Shown: piece by piece, positions 53,785-63,250 of the stretch
How the letters are laid out: each line of letters starts with the position of its first letter
Numbering within the stretch: position 1 is the first letter of the stretch
From: Eubacteriales bacterium
GTDB lineage: Bacteria > Bacillota > Clostridia > Lachnospirales > Lachnospiraceae
Direction of reading: 5' to 3'
Length of the DNA: 63,250 nt
NCBI GenBank assembly: GCA_030537135.1
Contig: JAUNOP010000010.1
Coordinates: forward strand, 1-63,250
Translations under genes and position numbers: made by a program
Notes under the pieces: model-generated
Database searches by the model: none
Told to the model about the DNA's origin: nothing
Seen by the model: the letters and a program-made list of their open reading frames with translations, nothing else

Positions 53785-54696
53785 TCATACCTGCAAATGT
53801 TTCTTTGTTGTAATAAAGCTGCCGATTCCGCCAATACCAAGTCCCAAAAGCAGGCCAACCGGAAGCAGAATCTTATAAATCTCCAAAACAGGAATAAATT
53901 CAATAAAGCTTGTCAGTACATTGAGCTTTGTCAGAACAAACTCCACTGCTGTGTTGTAGAGAAAATACAGGGCAGCAAGCGGAATAGTTGCGCCGATAAA
54001 TCCCAGAAGCAGCCCCTCCAAAAGAAACGGAGCCCTTACAAACCCGTCTGTGGCGCCGATCAGCTTCATAATGCCGATTTCATCTCCGCGCACAGCGATT
54101 CCCACAGAAACCGTATTGCTGATAAGGAAAACGCTGATTAAAAGCAATATTACAATCACAGCAAGGGACACATAGGAAATCAGCTTATTCAAAGAACTCA
54201 GGTTCTTGGCCGCCTCCTCTGACTGATTCACCTCTCTCACTCCCTTGAGAGTTTTAATATATTCCACCAGAAGCGACTGTTTTTCAATATCTTTAATATA
54301 AACCCGCAGATTTGCAGAATTTACCAGAGCCTCTTTAAAGCCCTCCGCAAGCTCAGGATTGTCTTTAAAGTAATTCTCTTTTGTCTTCTCCCACGCCTGC
54401 TCTGGAGAGATGTACTCTACTCTCTCTACCTCTGGCCTTTGCTCCAGCTTTGCCTTGTATTTTAAGATTCCCTTCTCCTTTGCCCCTTCGACAAAAAACA
54501 CAGTAATCGGAATCTCTGTCTCCACCTTCTTTGTCATTGCTTCTACATTATTTACAATCGAATAAAAAATACCAAACAGAAAAATACAGGCTGCCATGGT
54601 GATGACAGATGCCAGGGAAAACATCCAGTTTCTTTTTATGTTTTTAAAGCCCTGCTTAAAGTTAAACCATAATGTACTAGGCCTCATAGTATCCAC
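53785..54696 (-). CDS. ftsX: cell division protein FtsX
   Basis: A 303-residue ABC-like membrane protein: transmembrane helices near 24-45, 170-195, 225-250 and 270-290, with a large extracytoplasmic domain (about 50-165; [18 protein letters not shown]). It pairs with FtsE to activate a cell-wall hydrolase at the septum or sidewall. It begins 20 bp inside ftsE, so translation is coupled. Confidence 0.93.
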   Translation of the reverse strand: MDTMRPSTLWFNFKQGFKNIKRNWMFSLASVITMAACIFLFGIFYSIVNNVEAMTKKVETEIPITVFFVEGAKEKGILKYKAKLEQRPEVERVEYISPEQAWEKTKENYFKDNPELAEGFKEALVNSANLRVYIKDIEKQSLLVEYIKTLKGVREVNQSEEAAKNLSSLNKLISYVSLAVIVILLLISVFLISNTVSVGIAVRGDEIGIMKLIGATDGFVRAPFLLEGLLLGFIGATIPLAALYFLYNTAVEFVLTKLNVLTSFIEFIPVLEIYKILLPVGLLLGLGIGGIGSFITTKKHLQV

Positions 54697-55360
54697 CTTC
54701 CCTCTCGTCGCTCACTATCTCGCCGTCCTTTACCGTGACAACCCGTTTTTTCATGGTATTTACAATCTCCTTGTTATGCGTTACCACAAGAACCGTCGTT
54801 CCTTTTTGGTTTACCTGCTCCAGAAGCTTCATAATCTCCTCTGAGGTATGTGGGTCCAGGTTGCCGGTCGGCTCGTCTGCCAGTAAAATGTCCGGCTTGT
54901 TAATCAAAGCTCTTGCAATCGCCACCCTCTGCTGCTCTCCACCAGAAAGCTCATCTGGAAAGGATTTGTACTTGGAAGGGATACCCACCTCCTGAAGGAT
55001 TTCGGGTACCATTCTGCGGATAACTCTTGTGGGCCGTCCGACCACTCTCTGAGCCAGGGCCACGTTCTCATATACATTTCTGTCTTTCAGGAGCCGGAAA
55101 TCCTGAAACACTACGCCTAATTTTCTGCGGTATTTTGCCACTCTTCTGTGCTTCATGGTCTCAAGGCGCTCCCCGCTTACAGTAATGCTGCCTGATGTGG
55201 AGTCCAGTTCCTTGAGAAGAAGCTTAATCAGCGTGGATTTTCCAGAGCCGCTGCTTCCCACCACAAAAACAAACTCTCCTGCATCCACATGGAGATTGGC
55301 GTGTTTGAGGGCTGGCTGACCTTTTCCATAAGATTTGGTAACATCTACTAAATCAATCAT
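54677..55360 (-). CDS. ftsE: cell division ATP-binding protein FtsE
   Basis: A 227-residue ABC ATPase: Walker [13 protein letters not shown] near 38, signature [15 protein letters not shown], Walker [34 protein letters not shown] is the FtsE-type start. It is the first gene of ftsEX; no promoter motif was resolved in the 455-bp upstream region, which mainly holds a repeat. Confidence 0.94.
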   Translation of the reverse strand: MIDLVDVTKSYGKGQPALKHANLHVDAGEFVFVVGSSGSGKSTLIKLLLKELDSTSGSITVSGERLETMKHRRVAKYRRKLGVVFQDFRLLKDRNVYENVALAQRVVGRPTRVIRRMVPEILQEVGIPSKYKSFPDELSGGEQQRVAIARALINKPDILLADEPTGNLDPHTSEEIMKLLEQVNQKGTTVLVVTHNKEIVNTMKKRVVTVKDGEIVSDEREGGYYEA

Positions 55361-55510
55361 CGTTTCCTCCTTAAAATAGCTCCCGGACTTTTCCTGGAGC
55401 CTGTTCTCTATCCGTATGGCTGAAGTCTTCTGTCAGCGTCTATCTTACCATGTCTGCTCTATCCTGTAAAGAGCGCGCCCCTGCTGCTTATCATTTGCAG
55501 CACTCCAGCG

Positions 55511-55641
55511 TTATTGTTCAATGCGTTCACAGCAACACGCTTCGCGATGCACAGAAATGCCGCATTTCACGCTGCTTATCTCTGGAGCTTTGTGCCAGAG
55601 ACACAAAAACACCCTGCAAAATAGTTGCTCGTGAACAATAG
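55511..55641. repeat. dispersed repeat copy B with terminal inverted repeats
   Basis: About 131 bp bounded by TTATTGTTCA (55511-55520) and TGAACAATAG (55632-55641), near-perfect inverted ends. Internally it holds GTTCACAGCAACACGC, TTCGCGATGCACAGAAATGC and a hairpin TCTCTGG/CCAGAGA. It is the best-preserved copy and the reference for the family; the form is that of a small MITE or BIME-like element. Confidence 0.75.
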
Positions 55642-55768
55642 CCTTCCAGCCACATACTATTTTTTACTTTTTTGTAACATTATTGTAACATATGTCAGCA
55701 AGAATGCAACCACTTTTTTGCCAGGACACAGAATTTTCAAAAACAAATCAATATTCAACCAGCAGCAA

Positions 55769-55803
55769 AGTACTGCCTGCCGCAGAATACGGCAGGCAGT
55801 ACT
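55769..55803 (-). terminator. hairpin after the PucR-like gene
   Basis: AGTACTGCCTGCCG (55769-55782) pairs perfectly with CGGCAGGCAGTACT (55790-55803) around a 7-base loop. On the minus strand it is followed only by TTTGCTGCTGG, so the U tract is weak; it probably still ends transcripts. Confidence 0.6.
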
Positions 55804-55815
55804 CTATAGAACTTC

Positions 55816-56901
55816 TTAATATTCCAAAGTCTCCATGTATTTCATATAGCGCACAACCATGAGAGCAATCTTAAAGGTAATTGCATCCTCAAACACTCTC
55901 AAATCCAAACCTGTACTCTTCTGAAGCTTATCCAGGCGATATACCAGCGTATTTCTGTGAATATAGAGCTGACGTGAGGTCTCAGACACATTGAGGCTAT
56001 TCTCAAAAAACTTATCAATCGTAATCAAAGTCTCCTCATCAAAATCATCCGGAGACTTGTTATCAAAAATTTCTTTGATGAACATCTTACACAGCGGAAT
56101 TGGGAGCTGATAAATCAGACGTCCGATGCCAAGAGAGCTGTATGCAATGACGTCCTTTTCCCCAAAGAAAATCTTTCCTACATCCAGAGCCATACGAGCC
56201 TCCTTATAGGATCTGGATACCTCCTTCAGCTCATGAACAATCGTGCCGTAGGCAATATGCGTGTCTGCTTCTCTTCCGAAATCCAGGGTATCCAGAATCT
56301 CGTTCGCCAGCTTCTCCATTTCCTCATAGCCTTCCTCACCCTCCAGTGCCTTCACAATAATAATACTGCGTTCATCCACTGCGGTAATAAAGTCCTTGCC
56401 CTTGCCGCCAAAAAGATTCTTTACGCTTTCTATTGAATTATAGTCCTTCTCCTGCTGTGTCTCAAGAATCATAACCACACGGCGTACATCCGCATCAATA
56501 TGAAGCTTCTTGGCTCGGTTATAAATATCCACCAAAAGAAGATTATCCAAAAGCAGGTTCTTAATAAAGCTGTCCTTATCAAACCGCTCCTTATAGGCAA
56601 CAATCAGATTCTGAATCTGGAAAGCAGCCAGCTTTCCTACCATATAAGTATCTTCATCATCTCCATGGACTGCAAGAATGTACTCCAGTTGATAGTCGTC
56701 ACATACCTTGAAATACTGACATCCCTTTACCAACTGGCTTTCTGCCTGAGAATTGACAAACGCCTGCACATCCATCTGACTGATGTTCATCTCTGAAGTC
56801 GACGCCAGAATCTTTCCATCTGTGTCAATGACACAAAATTCATTTCTGGAAATCTCTTTTAGTCCCTCCAGTGTATTTTGTAGTACCTGATTTGATATCA
56901 T
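55816..56901 (-). CDS. PucR/CdaR-family transcriptional regulator
   Basis: A 361-residue protein. The N-terminal sensor domain (about 1-120; EFCVIDTDGKILAST) resembles a CdaR/PAS-like diacid-recognition fold, the middle is a GGDEF-like regulator domain, and the C-terminal helix-turn-helix has NVSETSRQLYIHRNTLVYRLDKL near 305-330. Relatives respond to small ligands such as diacids or purine breakdown products; no matching target genes lie beside it, so the ligand is unknown. Confidence 0.88.
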   Translation of the reverse strand: MISNQVLQNTLEGLKEISRNEFCVIDTDGKILASTSEMNISQMDVQAFVNSQAESQLVKGCQYFKVCDDYQLEYILAVHGDDEDTYMVGKLAAFQIQNLIVAYKERFDKDSFIKNLLLDNLLLVDIYNRAKKLHIDADVRRVVMILETQQEKDYNSIESVKNLFGGKGKDFITAVDERSIIIVKALEGEEGYEEMEKLANEILDTLDFGREADTHIAYGTIVHELKEVSRSYKEARMALDVGKIFFGEKDVIAYSSLGIGRLIYQLPIPLCKMFIKEIFDNKSPDDFDEETLITIDKFFENSLNVSETSRQLYIHRNTLVYRLDKLQKSTGLDLRVFEDAITFKIALMVVRYMKYMETLEY

Positions 56902-57084
56902 CTGTTTTCAATCCCTTCCCATATATAGTATATTTGCTAAATAGTTTCTCTTATTTTAATACATATTTACCAAAAATGAAAGAGGGAAAAAGTAAAAAGT
57001 TATAAATTTTCTTCTTTTTTTTGTTCATTTTTTGTATATAAACTAAAAATAGCCCATAAGCCAAAGAGTTTTTGCTTACTTTTT

Positions 57085-59079
57085 TCAATCCAGCTGTTTA
57101 ACAAGATATTTTCCCACGATCCTGGAAAATCCCGTGATATCCCGGATATAGGCAAAATCCTTGCCAAAAATCTTCTTCTCAGCTGCCAGATCCTTTTCCT
57201 CTCCTGCAAACACCCCCAGCACACTCACTCCCAGGTTTCGCAGTCTGCGCACCTCAAAGGCAGTATCCGCCACACCGTAGCTTCCCTTGTAGGGCTTTGG
57301 ATTCTTTGCATTCGGCCGGTTTACGACCACATCATAGGGACGTCCGTCGCTCAGGATAATCATGATTTTCTTGTCCTCGTTTCTCTGCAAAAGCTCATGG
57401 CCTGCTGCCTTGATTGCCAGCCCGTCTCTGTTATTGGAGGAGGTTACATAATTGAAAATATTATCATTCGCGCTTCTATCGTCATCATAATCGCGCAGTC
57501 TGTGCAGAATCGTATAATCCCAGAAGGTGCAAAAGCTCATGACTCTGTGTGAAATTCCCACATTGCTGAGCGCCTCTGCAATCATATAGCCCTGAAGAGC
57601 CACCTGCCCCTGACGCGCCATCTGAGAGCCAGAAGCATCAATCAGCACATCCACCACAAAATCTCTTGTCTCAGAATTAAGCTCTCTCAAGAAGAGTCTT
57701 GCATCACTGCTTCTTCCCACGCGCCAGAGCCTTCCTGGAAGAATCTGCCCTCTGTCTGAAATCATCCGTTCACTCTCCTGGTGAAGTATCAGCGTCTTTC
57801 TCAGCAAATCCGTGAGCTGGGCAATATTGTGCTTTGCAATTCTATGCTTGTCATGGTAGTGGTAGAGATTTTTGCTTCTCAGCCTTTTGGCATATTCATA
57901 CTGATAATTCTTCTTAACAGGCGCTCTGAGAATTCCTTCTGTAAAATACAGGCTGCAGTCCTCATGGAGTCCTCTGCACATCAGAAAATTGCGCCTCTTT
58001 TCCTCGTTTTCTGAAAGATAGGTTTTTCCGAAATTCAATTCTACATAGTCGTGAGCCTTCTCTAGAGCCTCTGGAGGAAGCACTGTAATCTTATGCTTTA
58101 CTTTCCGTTCCTCCTCCATTGCTTCTGTGACGTCCTCTCTCTCAAGGCCTGTCATTCGGCTGTTCATCTGCTCCATATAGGTTTCCAGAGCGTCCTCATA
58201 CAGCTCCTCTGAGAGGAGTTCCCTCCAATCATAGTCCCTAAGCTCCTCCAGCGGCACTGCCAGCACCCTGTCAAGACCTCCGATTCGCTTTTCAAAATCC
58301 GGATCTACAAGAGTGTTGTAGAGTATGTCCACAAGGGCAATCAGCTCCTGCGTTGTCTCTGCTTCTCCTGCCTCATATACCATGTCCCGCCATCTCTCCA
58401 GCTGCCGCTCCACTCTGAAGGTGCCTCTTTTTCCTGAAAGTCTGTCCCTTAACAGAGCCAGACGCAGCCTTCCCACAGCATCCCCATAGGAAGGCAGAAT
58501 CTCAAATTCCTGATCCAGTATATCCTCAAAGGCCTTTGTTTGCATACTTCTGATTCCTGGCCTTTCCTGACAAATTTTATCTCCCACTGCCTCCTCAATG
58601 CAAAGCTGCGTCAGAAGCATAAGCTCTGCCTCGTCAGCCTGAAGAAACACCTTTTTGACCAGATACATACTCATTTCTTCCCTGTCATAATACCTGGCAA
58701 AGGCTCCCTGCTTGATTCCGTCGTAAAGCTCAATCGCCTTTGAGCGAAGAAAAAGCGGCACATCCGGCCTGATTTCCAGACTGTAGTCACCGCTTACTGT
58801 CCAAAGGAGATTTTTTATCCTGTTTTCAATTTCAAATGAACTTTCCAGGTCTCCGAATGCCTCCTGCCTAGATGCTTCCTGTGTACTGCTCCTGTATGCT
58901 CCAGCTTTGTCCAGCATTTTGAATATCTCCTTATCTTTGTCTGAATACGTATATCCGCTGGTGCAGATGACGCCAGAATCGAACTCTGCCTTATGAAAAG
59001 AAAACCTGCTCCCTTGTCCATTCTCTTGGAATTCTGGTTTCCACAGTATCTTTGATGATCTCCTTTTCAAAGACGTCAA
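57085..59079 (-). CDS. VWA-domain protein, partner of MoxR-type ATPase
   Basis: A 664-residue (at most) protein. The middle is helical and charged; the C-terminal von Willebrand A domain has VDVLIDASGSQMARQG (the MIDAS DxSxS motif, about residue 475) and KIMIILSDGRPYDV. This is the cobT/CoxE-like VWA form that works with MoxR-type AAA proteins in assembling or inserting metals into targets. The start is unclear: the open frame overlaps the MoxR gene by 89 bp and there is no well-spaced RBS; the true start may lie within 58900-59079. Confidence 0.82.
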   Translation of the reverse strand: MTSLKRRSSKILWKPEFQENGQGSRFSFHKAEFDSGVICTSGYTYSDKDKEIFKMLDKAGAYRSSTQEASRQEAFGDLESSFEIENRIKNLLWTVSGDYSLEIRPDVPLFLRSKAIELYDGIKQGAFARYYDREEMSMYLVKKVFLQADEAELMLLTQLCIEEAVGDKICQERPGIRSMQTKAFEDILDQEFEILPSYGDAVGRLRLALLRDRLSGKRGTFRVERQLERWRDMVYEAGEAETTQELIALVDILYNTLVDPDFEKRIGGLDRVLAVPLEELRDYDWRELLSEELYEDALETYMEQMNSRMTGLEREDVTEAMEEERKVKHKITVLPPEALEKAHDYVELNFGKTYLSENEEKRRNFLMCRGLHEDCSLYFTEGILRAPVKKNYQYEYAKRLRSKNLYHYHDKHRIAKHNIAQLTDLLRKTLILHQESERMISDRGQILPGRLWRVGRSSDARLFLRELNSETRDFVVDVLIDASGSQMARQGQVALQGYMIAEALSNVGISHRVMSFCTFWDYTILHRLRDYDDDRSANDNIFNYVTSSNNRDGLAIKAAGHELLQRNEDKKIMIILSDGRPYDVVVNRPNAKNPKPYKGSYGVADTAFEVRRLRNLGVSVLGVFAGEEKDLAAEKKIFGKDFAYIRDITGFSRIVGKYLVKQLD

Positions 59080-59911
59080 AGGTTTTATTCACCACGCCCA
59101 TCTGCACAGCCTGCCAGGGGGAAAGCCCCGCATCTACCACCTTCATGGCTGCCAGAAGTCCCCTCAGATCCATGGCTTTTGTAGAAATCTCGCTGTTCTC
59201 GCACTTCTTCTGAAGATCCAGAAAAACTCCGATAAACTGTTCTACTGCCTCCTCCCTTGCCCTCGGAAACATGGTACGGAAAATAAAGAGCAGGCTCTCT
59301 CTTGTCTGGGGAGGCATATCAATCACAAGAAACCGCGACACAAGAGCCTCATTCAGCTCTCTTGTACCTGCATACCCATAATTCATGGTTCCTATGAATC
59401 TGGCTGCAGGATGCAGGACAATTCTCTCATAGCCAGGAACATCTATGATTCTCCTGTAGTCCAGCGCAGCATGGAGAACAGAGACTGCGTCGTTTTTCGC
59501 CATATTAATCTCGTCCAGAATTCCAAAGCCGCCTTTCTCTGCACAGTGGTAGATACTTCCCTTGCGAAGCTGTACCTGATTGTCCCGAAAGGTATCTGTA
59601 CCGATAAGGTCTCCGCTGTCTGTGTTCACATGAAAGGAAACATTATAAGAGGGGCGTCCAAATATATAAGCCAGATTCTCTGCAAGCACGTTTTTTCCAG
59701 TGGCCTTTGGTCCTGCCAGAAGAAGGTTTTCTCCCTGAAGCAGGGCGCAGATGCTCATCTCCAGAATTTCTCTTCCAAAAAAGGGAATGGAAGGCTTCTG
59801 TACTCTTTCCATATCTCCCGGCTCTATGGGATATTCTCTCCGAAAGCGCTCTATCTCTGAAATCAGCTTTTTGTCAACTCCCTGCTCCTCCAGAAACAAT
59901 AATTCTTTCAT
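58991..59911 (-). CDS. MoxR-family AAA ATPase
   Basis: A 306-residue AAA+ protein: Walker A in LLAGPKATGKNVLAENLAYI near residue 68, Walker B in GILDEINMAKND near 128, and FIGTMNYGYAGTRELNEALV with the arginine finger region near 175. MoxR ATPases act with VWA partners as chaperones for complex assembly; the VWA gene directly downstream fits. Confidence 0.9.
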   Translation of the reverse strand: MKELLFLEEQGVDKKLISEIERFRREYPIEPGDMERVQKPSIPFFGREILEMSICALLQGENLLLAGPKATGKNVLAENLAYIFGRPSYNVSFHVNTDSGDLIGTDTFRDNQVQLRKGSIYHCAEKGGFGILDEINMAKNDAVSVLHAALDYRRIIDVPGYERIVLHPAARFIGTMNYGYAGTRELNEALVSRFLVIDMPPQTRESLLFIFRTMFPRAREEAVEQFIGVFLDLQKKCENSEISTKAMDLRGLLAAMKVVDAGLSPWQAVQMGVVNKTFDVFEKEIIKDTVETRIPREWTREQVFFS

Positions 59912-59973
59912 GGCTTTTTCTCCTTGCCTTTGCCTCCGGGCTCTAAGAGAGCCCTGGGAGGCTTTTTGTTCTT

Positions 59974-62088
59974 TTATACCTCAAAAATAAGATCTCCATA
60001 GGACGGCATTGGCCACATGGTTTTGTCTACAATCATTTCCAGCTTATCCACAGGGGAGCGCAGAGCCTGCATGGCCGGCATAATCTTTGTCCGATAGAAG
60101 ACGGCGCGCTCTCTTCCCTCCTGCATGGAGGAGGCCTGATCTGTCAGCATGGCCAGAGCGTCCATGGCTTCTCTTGTCTCCTTGAGAAGCTTGCTGCTCT
60201 TTCTGAGGAGGTCGTTCTGCACGCTCACATCAAAATCACCGGCTGCCTTCACAGCATTCAAGGACTGCGCCAGAACAGTCTCATACTTAATAACCGCCGG
60301 AATAATCTGCTTTCCGGCAATATCGAGCATGGTTCTTGCCTCAATATTGACAGCCTTTGCATAAATTTCATATTGAATCTCTGCGCGAGATTCCAGCTCT
60401 GCTCTTGTGAACACGCCAAAGCTCTCGAAGAGCTTCACTGCCTTTTCCGAGGTAAGGGCAGGAATCGCATCCACCATGGAGGTAATGTTCGGAAGCCCTC
60501 TTCTCTCTGCCTCCTCAGCCCACTCTGGAGCATAGCCATTGCCATTAAACACAATTCTCTGATGCTCGATTGCATTTTTCTTAATCAGGTCATGCACAGC
60601 CATCTCAAAATCAGGCGCAGACTCCAGCACATCGCAGGCTTCACGGAAAACCTCTGCTGCAATCGTGTTGAGCACCACATTGCAGGCGGAAATAGAATCT
60701 CTGGAGCCGACCATACGGAATTCAAATTTATTTCCTGTAAAGGCAAAGGGTGAGGTGCGGTTTCTGTCTGTCGCATCCTTCATAAAATCAGGCAGAGTCT
60801 TCACACCAGTCTGAAGCATTTCTCCTGTCTTGCTGCGCACAGCTGTTCCTGTACTGATCAGCTGGTCAAGCACATCCTGGAGCTGCTCTCCAAGATACAC
60901 GGAAATCACTGCCGGCGGAGCCTCGTTGCCTCCCAGTCTCAGGTCATTTCCCACATCAGAGGCAGACTCTCTCAAAAGATCTGCGTGTTCATCCACAGCC
61001 TTGAGAATACAGGTAAGAACAAGAAGAAACTGAATATTCTCATGCGGCGTCTTTCCTGGATCCAGAAGATTAATGCCGTCGTCTGTTGTCAGAGACCAGT
61101 TGTTGTGCTTTCCTGAGCCATTGATTCCGGCAAAGGGCTTCTCATGCAAAAGGCAGCGCATTCCATGCCGGCTTGCCACCTTCTTTAGAATCCGCATCAT
61201 CATCTGGTTGTGGTCTGCCGCAATATTGGCCGGTGCATAAATGGGAGCCAGCTCGTGCTGTGCCGGAGCCACCTCATTGTGCTGCGTCTTTGCCGTGATT
61301 CCAAGCTTCCAGCACTCCTCATTGACCTCCTTCATGTACCCGGAGATTCTCTGGCGAATGGTTCCCAGATAATGGTCATCCATCTCCTGTCCCTTTGGCG
61401 GCATGGCTCCGAACAGGGTTCTTCCTGTGTAAGTCAGGTCTTTTCTCTGAAGCCATTTTTCCTTATCAACCAGAAAATACTCCTGCTCTGCACCCACAGA
61501 CGGAACAACCTTCTTTGAGGTGGTATTTCCAAACAGGCGCAAAAGCCGAAGCGCCTGCGTATTCACAGCCTCCATGGAGCGCAGAAGAGGCGTCTTCTGA
61601 TCCAGCGCCTCTCCTGTGTAGGAACAGAAGGCCGTGGGAATGCACAAGGTTCCGCCCGCTGCATCGTGACGCACAAAGGCAGGAGAGGTACAATCCCAGG
61701 TCGTATAGCCTCTGGCCTCAAAGGTTGCCCGGAGACCCCCTGATGGGAAAGAAGAAGCGTCTGGCTCTCCCTTAATCAGCTCCTTTCCGGAAAAGCTCAT
61801 CAGAACCCTGCCACTCTCCATGGGAGCTGTAATAAATGCATCATGCTTCTCAGCCGTCACGCCGGTAAGCGGCTGGAACCAGTGACTGAAATGGGTAGCT
61901 CCCTTTTCAATCGCCCACTCCTTCATTTCATGCGCCACAACGTCTGCAACCTCCAAGGACAGTTCCTTGCCATCCTCGATTGTTTTCTTCAGCTCCTTAT
62001 AAACCTTCTTTGGAAGGCGTTCTTGCATGACTGCATCATTGAACACATCACATCCAAAAAGTTCCGTTACATTCACAAATTCACCCAT
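59974..62088 (-). CDS. glnN: glutamine synthetase type III
   Basis: A 704-residue GSIII, twice the length of [20 protein letters not shown] opens it; [14 protein letters not shown], the ATP region [12 protein letters not shown], then [15 protein letters not shown] and [13 protein letters not shown] are the active-site stretches, ending in a helical C-terminal domain. It forms glutamine from glutamate and ammonia and is the usual GS of Lachnospiraceae and Bacteroides. AGAGGAG 7 bases before ATG 62088 sets the start; the frame to 62109 is open but lacks its own RBS. Confidence 0.96.
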   Translation of the reverse strand: MGEFVNVTELFGCDVFNDAVMQERLPKKVYKELKKTIEDGKELSLEVADVVAHEMKEWAIEKGATHFSHWFQPLTGVTAEKHDAFITAPMESGRVLMSFSGKELIKGEPDASSFPSGGLRATFEARGYTTWDCTSPAFVRHDAAGGTLCIPTAFCSYTGEALDQKTPLLRSMEAVNTQALRLLRLFGNTTSKKVVPSVGAEQEYFLVDKEKWLQRKDLTYTGRTLFGAMPPKGQEMDDHYLGTIRQRISGYMKEVNEECWKLGITAKTQHNEVAPAQHELAPIYAPANIAADHNQMMMRILKKVASRHGMRCLLHEKPFAGINGSGKHNNWSLTTDDGINLLDPGKTPHENIQFLLVLTCILKAVDEHADLLRESASDVGNDLRLGGNEAPPAVISVYLGEQLQDVLDQLISTGTAVRSKTGEMLQTGVKTLPDFMKDATDRNRTSPFAFTGNKFEFRMVGSRDSISACNVVLNTIAAEVFREACDVLESAPDFEMAVHDLIKKNAIEHQRIVFNGNGYAPEWAEEAERRGLPNITSMVDAIPALTSEKAVKLFESFGVFTRAELESRAEIQYEIYAKAVNIEARTMLDIAGKQIIPAVIKYETVLAQSLNAVKAAGDFDVSVQNDLLRKSSKLLKETREAMDALAMLTDQASSMQEGRERAVFYRTKIMPAMQALRSPVDKLEMIVDKTMWPMPSYGDLIFEV

Positions 62089-62141
62089 TCTCAATCTCCT
62101 CTTCTGCATCCTCCTACAGATGCCCCTTCTTTTCTTCTAGT

Positions 62142-63098
62142 TTACGGCTTTATCTTTCTTTTGTCCAAGTCAAAAACATTGGGGAGACCTGCTCCTTCCT
62201 CCTGTTTGGTGCTGGTCAGGTAGATGCCCAGCGCTCTGTGGCGATTCTCAATCTCAACCTCTGTTGGACTTCCTCCATATTCTCCATCCAGAGTCCAGGA
62301 AACCGGTTCATCTGAGGTAATTCTCACATGGCTTGCCTTAAAGGAATAAATCAGACTGGTAGTATCCTCGGCCATTACAATAGAGGAGAGAACCTCCTGA
62401 AGCTCTATGGGATTCTTTGGTCTTGCAATCAGCGTGACCTCAAACAGACCATCATCCATATCCACATTTTTTCCTGTCAGATGCTTAAAGCCTCCCACAG
62501 AACGTGAATTGGTAATCATGCCATATATGAAGTCCTCCTCAAACACCTTATCCTCTGTCTCCACCTTCATGTGGTAGGATTTGATATCCAGAAGGCGCTT
62601 TACCCCTTCCAAAAGATATGCAACATGGCCCAGAATATTCTTCAAATCCTGATCTGTCTCATAGGCCACATCCGTAAACAAACCAAAGGCCGCAATATAG
62701 GCAAAGGTCTGATGATTGAACTTTCCAATATCACAGTGATAAATGTTGCCTCCCACAATCATCTCTGCCGCCTCTGTCATGGTCTTTGGGAAAAACAGAC
62801 TATTTGCAAAATCATTGGTGCTTCCAGCAGGAATATAGCCTACCGGAATCCTGCTCTTTGCCTCCATCAGGCCATTCACCACCTCGTCCAGAGTTCCGTC
62901 GCCGCCGCTGCACACAATGGTATCCACCCTGTCTGCATACTCCATGGCCTTATAATAAGCATCCTGGGGCTTTTGTGTGGGGTAAACAATAATTTCATAT
63001 CCTCCCTTTGTGAATATGTCCAGGATCTCCACAAGCTTCATCTTAATTTTGCCTTTTCCTGCCTTGGGATTAAAAACAAACAGCATTTTTCTGCTCAT
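62142..63098 (-). CDS. diacylglycerol kinase-family lipid kinase (DgkB/YegS type)
   Basis: A 318-residue protein: FVFNPKAGKGKIKMKLVEIL at the start, the nucleotide motif VCSGGDGTLDEVVNGLM near residue 62, then GYIPAGSTNDFANSL and a beta-sandwich C-terminal domain (FEVTLIARPKNPIEL). It phosphorylates diacylglycerol or a similar lipid to recycle it to phosphatidic acid. It lies 53 bp before glnN and 101 bp after the tRNA gene on the same strand. Confidence 0.93.
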   Translation of the reverse strand: MSRKMLFVFNPKAGKGKIKMKLVEILDIFTKGGYEIIVYPTQKPQDAYYKAMEYADRVDTIVCSGGDGTLDEVVNGLMEAKSRIPVGYIPAGSTNDFANSLFFPKTMTEAAEMIVGGNIYHCDIGKFNHQTFAYIAAFGLFTDVAYETDQDLKNILGHVAYLLEGVKRLLDIKSYHMKVETEDKVFEEDFIYGMITNSRSVGGFKHLTGKNVDMDDGLFEVTLIARPKNPIELQEVLSSIVMAEDTTSLIYSFKASHVRITSDEPVSWTLDGEYGGSPTEVEIENRHRALGIYLTSTKQEEGAGLPNVFDLDKRKIKP

Positions 63099-63162
63099 TC
63101 ACTCACCTCCATATTTATCCCATAATACGATACGTCACTCTCCAGATGTCCTCCCCCTGATA

Positions 63163-63193
63163 CAACAAAAAGGATGCCCCAGTGAGCACCCTT
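63163..63193 (-). terminator. terminator of the tRNA gene
   Basis: On the minus strand AAGGGTGCTC (63184-63193) pairs with GGGCATCCTT (63170-63179), two G-U pairs, loop ACTG, then TTTTG. Confidence 0.8.
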
Positions 63194-63198
63194 CCTAA

Positions 63199-63250
63199 TA
63201 GCGAGAGGGGGATTTGAACCCTCGACACCACGGGTATGAACCGTGTGCTC
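63199..63250 (-). tRNA. tRNA with CAU anticodon, 5' part cut by window edge
   Basis: On the minus strand: the anticodon arm CACGG-TTCATAC-CCGTG (CAU), a variable loop, the T loop TTCAAAT, the acceptor strand TCTCGCT and A as discriminator. No CCA is encoded. The anticodon stem lacks the three G-C pairs of initiator tRNA, so it is elongator tRNA-Met or the tRNA-Ile2 read after lysidine. The D arm and 5' acceptor strand lie past 63250. The T stem has one A-C mismatch by eye. Confidence 0.9.

Larger units (their letters stand above)
55361..55815. other. 455-bp region between ftsE and the PucR-like gene
   Basis: It contains the 131-bp repeat copy B (55511-55641) and a perfect 14-bp hairpin (55769-55803) after the regulator. 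No gene is recognized. Confidence 0.5.

Overview
The window looks like a piece of a spore-forming Firmicutes chromosome, most likely Lachnospiraceae (Clostridium cluster XIVa). This rests on the gene set (type III glutamine synthetase, PPi-type phosphofructokinase, IreB, RNase J, CIRCE-controlled hrcA-grpE-dnaK-dnaJ, class B sortase, Csp-like subtilase, CwlD, a sigK half-gene), on synteny with Bacillus/Clostridium, and on strong AGGAGG ribosome binding sites. It is an inference from content, not a database match.

Left part (1-8366): a mobile element whose left end lies outside the window. It carries an AAA/DUF4143 ATPase, an Xre-type membrane regulator, a ParM/ParR-like partition pair, a RepA_N-type initiator, and deletion-scarred remnants of dnaC, a DUF3847 gene and a mobA relaxase, followed by a truncated padR, tnpV and an intact 608-residue large serine recombinase. 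The recombinase ends exactly at codons that continue as the 3' half of sigK (8362-8730). The junction holds AATGA, the crossover core I recall for the Bacillus subtilis skin element. The simplest reading is a skin-like, sigK-interrupting element built from a decayed conjugative or mobilizable element and probably excised during sporulation. This is the main finding.

Core part, mostly minus strand. 8749-14537 is a yrr-like cluster: U32 protein (TrhP-like), TrmR-like methyltransferase, a short MltG-like protein, YlbF, RNase J, DUF1292, RuvX and IreB. Then come mtaB and a plus-strand HPr-like gene that lacks the phosphorylatable histidine. 16547-25721 is a long run from a CIRCE-marked promoter: hrcA-grpE-dnaK-dnaJ-prmA-rsmE-cysteine desulfurase-thiI. 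25832-32906 holds dCMP deaminase, rpiB, a Sua5-type gene and a three-gene membrane glycosylation cassette (two polytopic proteins around a Dpm1-like glycosyltransferase). 33040-35418 holds cwlD and a GH18 protein, next to a long inverted repeat.

36030-38862: a small unknown protein, mecA, DUF1858, a 57-residue ferredoxin and a MerR-like regulator. 39102-46296 resembles the Bacillus oriC-proximal region: dnaB, rplI, gdpP, rpsR-ssb-rpsF, DUF951, a sirtuin and sortase B. 46620-55360: PPi-phosphofructokinase, Csp-like subtilase, lgt, a divergent ureohydrolase, DegV, CtpA and FtsEX. 55816-63098: a PucR/CdaR-like regulator, a VWA/MoxR pair, glnN and a lipid kinase. A CAU-anticodon tRNA runs off the right edge.

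Themes: sporulation and envelope (sigK, CwlD, GH18, Csp-like protease, CtpA, FtsEX), tRNA modification (TrhP/TrmR, MtaB, ThiI with its desulfurase, Sua5), and a dispersed intergenic repeat family with copies near 38961, 46451, 52218 and 55511.
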